This document shows positions 62,638-64,000 of a DNA stretch of 64,000 nt, piece by piece (position 1 is the first letter of the stretch; each line of letters starts with the position of its first letter). The notes beneath the pieces were generated by a model. The model was not told the DNA's origin and ran no database searches. It worked only from the letters and a program-made list of their open reading frames with translations. Where the stretch lies: assembly GCA_902729315.2 (NCBI GenBank), contig LR746280.1, positions 129,001 to 193,000 of the forward strand, given 5' to 3'. Position numbers and translations under genes: made by a program. This stretch comes from Spirodela intermedia (Eukaryota > Streptophyta > Magnoliopsida > Alismatales > Araceae).

Positions 62638-63253
62638 AGGCCATCAGATATCAGATTCCTGTTCGCCTCTGTTCTTCGGTTTCATTCAGAAGTTCTTACT
62701 GCGCCCCCCCCTCCTCAAAATATTGTTCTTGCTTTCCGAGAGACCCATCGAACACGATCGAGAAGAACCTGACCCCGCATTGCAGGCGAGCTCGTGGGGA
62801 AGAAATAGAAGAACAGCAGGCGGATCGGCCTATAAGCCACTGGGATGCAAACATCCGCAGATAAATAAAGACATCGTCGTCGACACGAAAAGCCACAAGT
62901 TACGCATGCTCTGAGTCGCCTCCCATGGAGAAAACTTTCCCTCTTGACCCCTCTTCTCTCTGGCCCTCACAGCGAGCCGTCTAAATGAGATCCACACATT
63001 GAAAACGGGCAACAACCACTGCAGCCGACACTCGCACAGTCGACGCGGCCTGTAAGACGCTCATCCCTCTGAAGAATCGCCTGTCGCCCACCTCGCCATA
63101 TGTGATTCTAGATGAACACGGCCTCCTCTACAGCTGCCAAATGGAATGACAAAGGAAGCATCTTTGGGCTTAGCGGATCAAGAAATAAGGCAGGGGGCGA
63201 TGCATGAGAGGAACTCGGCGGCACCCACCGATTAATTCCTTCGCAGAAGCTCT
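62638..63253. other. convergent intergenic region between the membrane-protein gene and eRF3
   Basis: Holds the two 3' UTRs. A run of C at about 62704-62711 is the only notable feature. No coding exon recognised. Confidence 0.4.
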
Positions 63254-63989
63254 TCAAGCAGAGAACGCGGTGCTTCCGGCGGCCGGAAGGGCCACGACCT
63301 TGCCAACTGCGATCGTCTTCCCTGCAAGGATTGATTGCTCCCCTCCATCAGAGTGGGAAGGAGACCGAAACCCGGGATCGAATATGGCCCCTCCACCCAA
63401 CCCCATGTAGAGACTTTGAAAGAATACCTTCTGTGCGGAGAGTGAATCTCCCGAGCTGGGCGAAATCTGAGAATTTCTCGACGCAGATCAGGTTGGTGAC
63501 CTAAGAACAGGGCGAAGATCATGGCCAAAGTATATGAGAACAAGAGCTTAGCTTAAAAAGGAACAAGAACATGTTCCCCGACTGTACCTGGACACGGCAC
63601 ACAACGACGGCGCCGTTCTTCACAAAGAGGGGTTTTCTCTTGGGTTTCTTCTTCGGGTCGGCGTCCTTCTTTTTCTTCAGATCGATCTCCTCCAGGAGAT
63701 CGACGATCTCACATTCCTCGACGATTGAGTGGATGTGCAACACTGCCTTATAGCCAGCGGTGAAGATCGCCTGATGCATCAAATAAATAAAATAAATAAT
63801 CAATAATCAATAAAAACTTATTTCTTTAAGAAGATATCGGAATAACAAGCACGACGAAATGGAGGGGGTAATTCAAGAAACGGGGGAGGGGGGAGGGGGG
63901 AGGGAATCAGAGCACTTCTCATACATTGTCAAGTAGCTCCAGGATCTGCAACTGGGCATCGAACTCGGTCACTGCAGGCACCGGGACGA
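63254..63989 (-). CDS. eukaryotic peptide chain release factor eRF3 (GSPT), C-terminal exons
   Basis: GTPase partner of eRF1 in translation termination. Only the last four exons are in the window: 63989..63925, 63770..63588, 63500..63428 and 63321..63254, joined in frame. They encode domain 2/3 of the EF-Tu-like fold: VPAVTEFDAQLQILELLDN, AIFTAGYKAVLHIHSIVEEC, KPLFVKNGAVVVCRVQ, ICVEKFSDFAQLGRFTLRTE and GKTIAVGKVVALP. The block GRFTLRTEGKTIAVGKV separates eRF3 from HBS1 and EF-1alpha. A Lys-rich stretch (LKKKKDADPKKKPKRK) between EEID and PLFVKNG looks longer than the usual DPKTKKPMKKK. The protein ends AAGSTAFSA. The GTP-binding domain lies beyond the right edge. Confidence 0.95.
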
Positions 63990-64000
63990 CTGCGTAAAAG

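Noticed and set aside
63232-63543. Minus-strand frame of 103 codons across the last eRF3 exons
   Set aside because: It reads through an intron in a different frame; the spliced eRF3 model explains the same DNA with conserved residues.

Overview
This is a piece of a nuclear plant chromosome, from an angiosperm and most probably a monocot or an early-diverging lineage. The evidence is spliced genes with GT-AG introns, plant-only families (EBF, CESA, plant ABCC, E-class PPR), abundant GA/CT microsatellites, Ty1/copia remnants, and a CESA1-type C-terminus ending GQCGINC, which resembles grass CESA1 more than Arabidopsis CESA1. The species cannot be named from the sequence. I joined exons by hand, using reading frame, splice consensus and remembered family sequences. 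Every multi-exon model below closes in frame.

Layout. 1-1.0 kb: 5' end of an EIN3-binding F-box gene (-). 2.0-5.7 kb: Gag1-like clamp (DUF4050) protein (-). 7.1-7.9 kb: organellar-type ribosomal protein bL36 (-). 10.0-10.6 kb: small single-TM plant protein (-). 11.1-13.3 kb: TBC1D13-like Rab GAP (-). 13.49 kb: tRNA-Thr(CGU). 13.95-16.4 kb: E-class PPR (+). 16.4-19.4 kb: AT-rich, with a decayed copia gag. 19.7-25.6 kb: Mediator MED17 (+). 26.2-29.2 kb: BT1 plastid/mitochondrial nucleotide carrier (-). 31.5-38.1 kb: RWDD1/DFRP2-like protein (+) with TE-filled introns. 39.8-40.7 kb: glyoxalase I-like protein (+). 42.0-45.0 kb: decayed Ty1/copia element. 45.3-50.7 kb: CESA1-type cellulose synthase (-). 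51.9-57.3 kb: ABCC/MRP transporter (-). 59.0-59.3 kb: MAPK-substrate (MASS-like) protein (-). 60.8-62.6 kb: conserved plant membrane protein (+). 63.25 kb to the end: C-terminus of eRF3 (-).

The genes do not form one pathway; this is an ordinary gene-rich euchromatic interval. The notable large-scale signal is order. From memory of Arabidopsis locus numbers, several genes here sit together there in three separate neighbourhoods: BT1/CESA1/PPR near At4g32400-32430, MED17/L36/MASS3 near At5g20100-20180, and GLYI/MASS1 near At1g80160-80180. The window therefore looks like an unfractionated version of an ancestral angiosperm block.

I found no CRISPR array, toxin, virus or novel multi-gene system. 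The unusual points are dinucleotide microsatellites lying directly against splice sites in three different genes, a duplicated copy of the ABCC start region, a 15-nt microexon, a TRIM-like repeat pair inside an intron, and a tandem duplication inside a MED17 intron.
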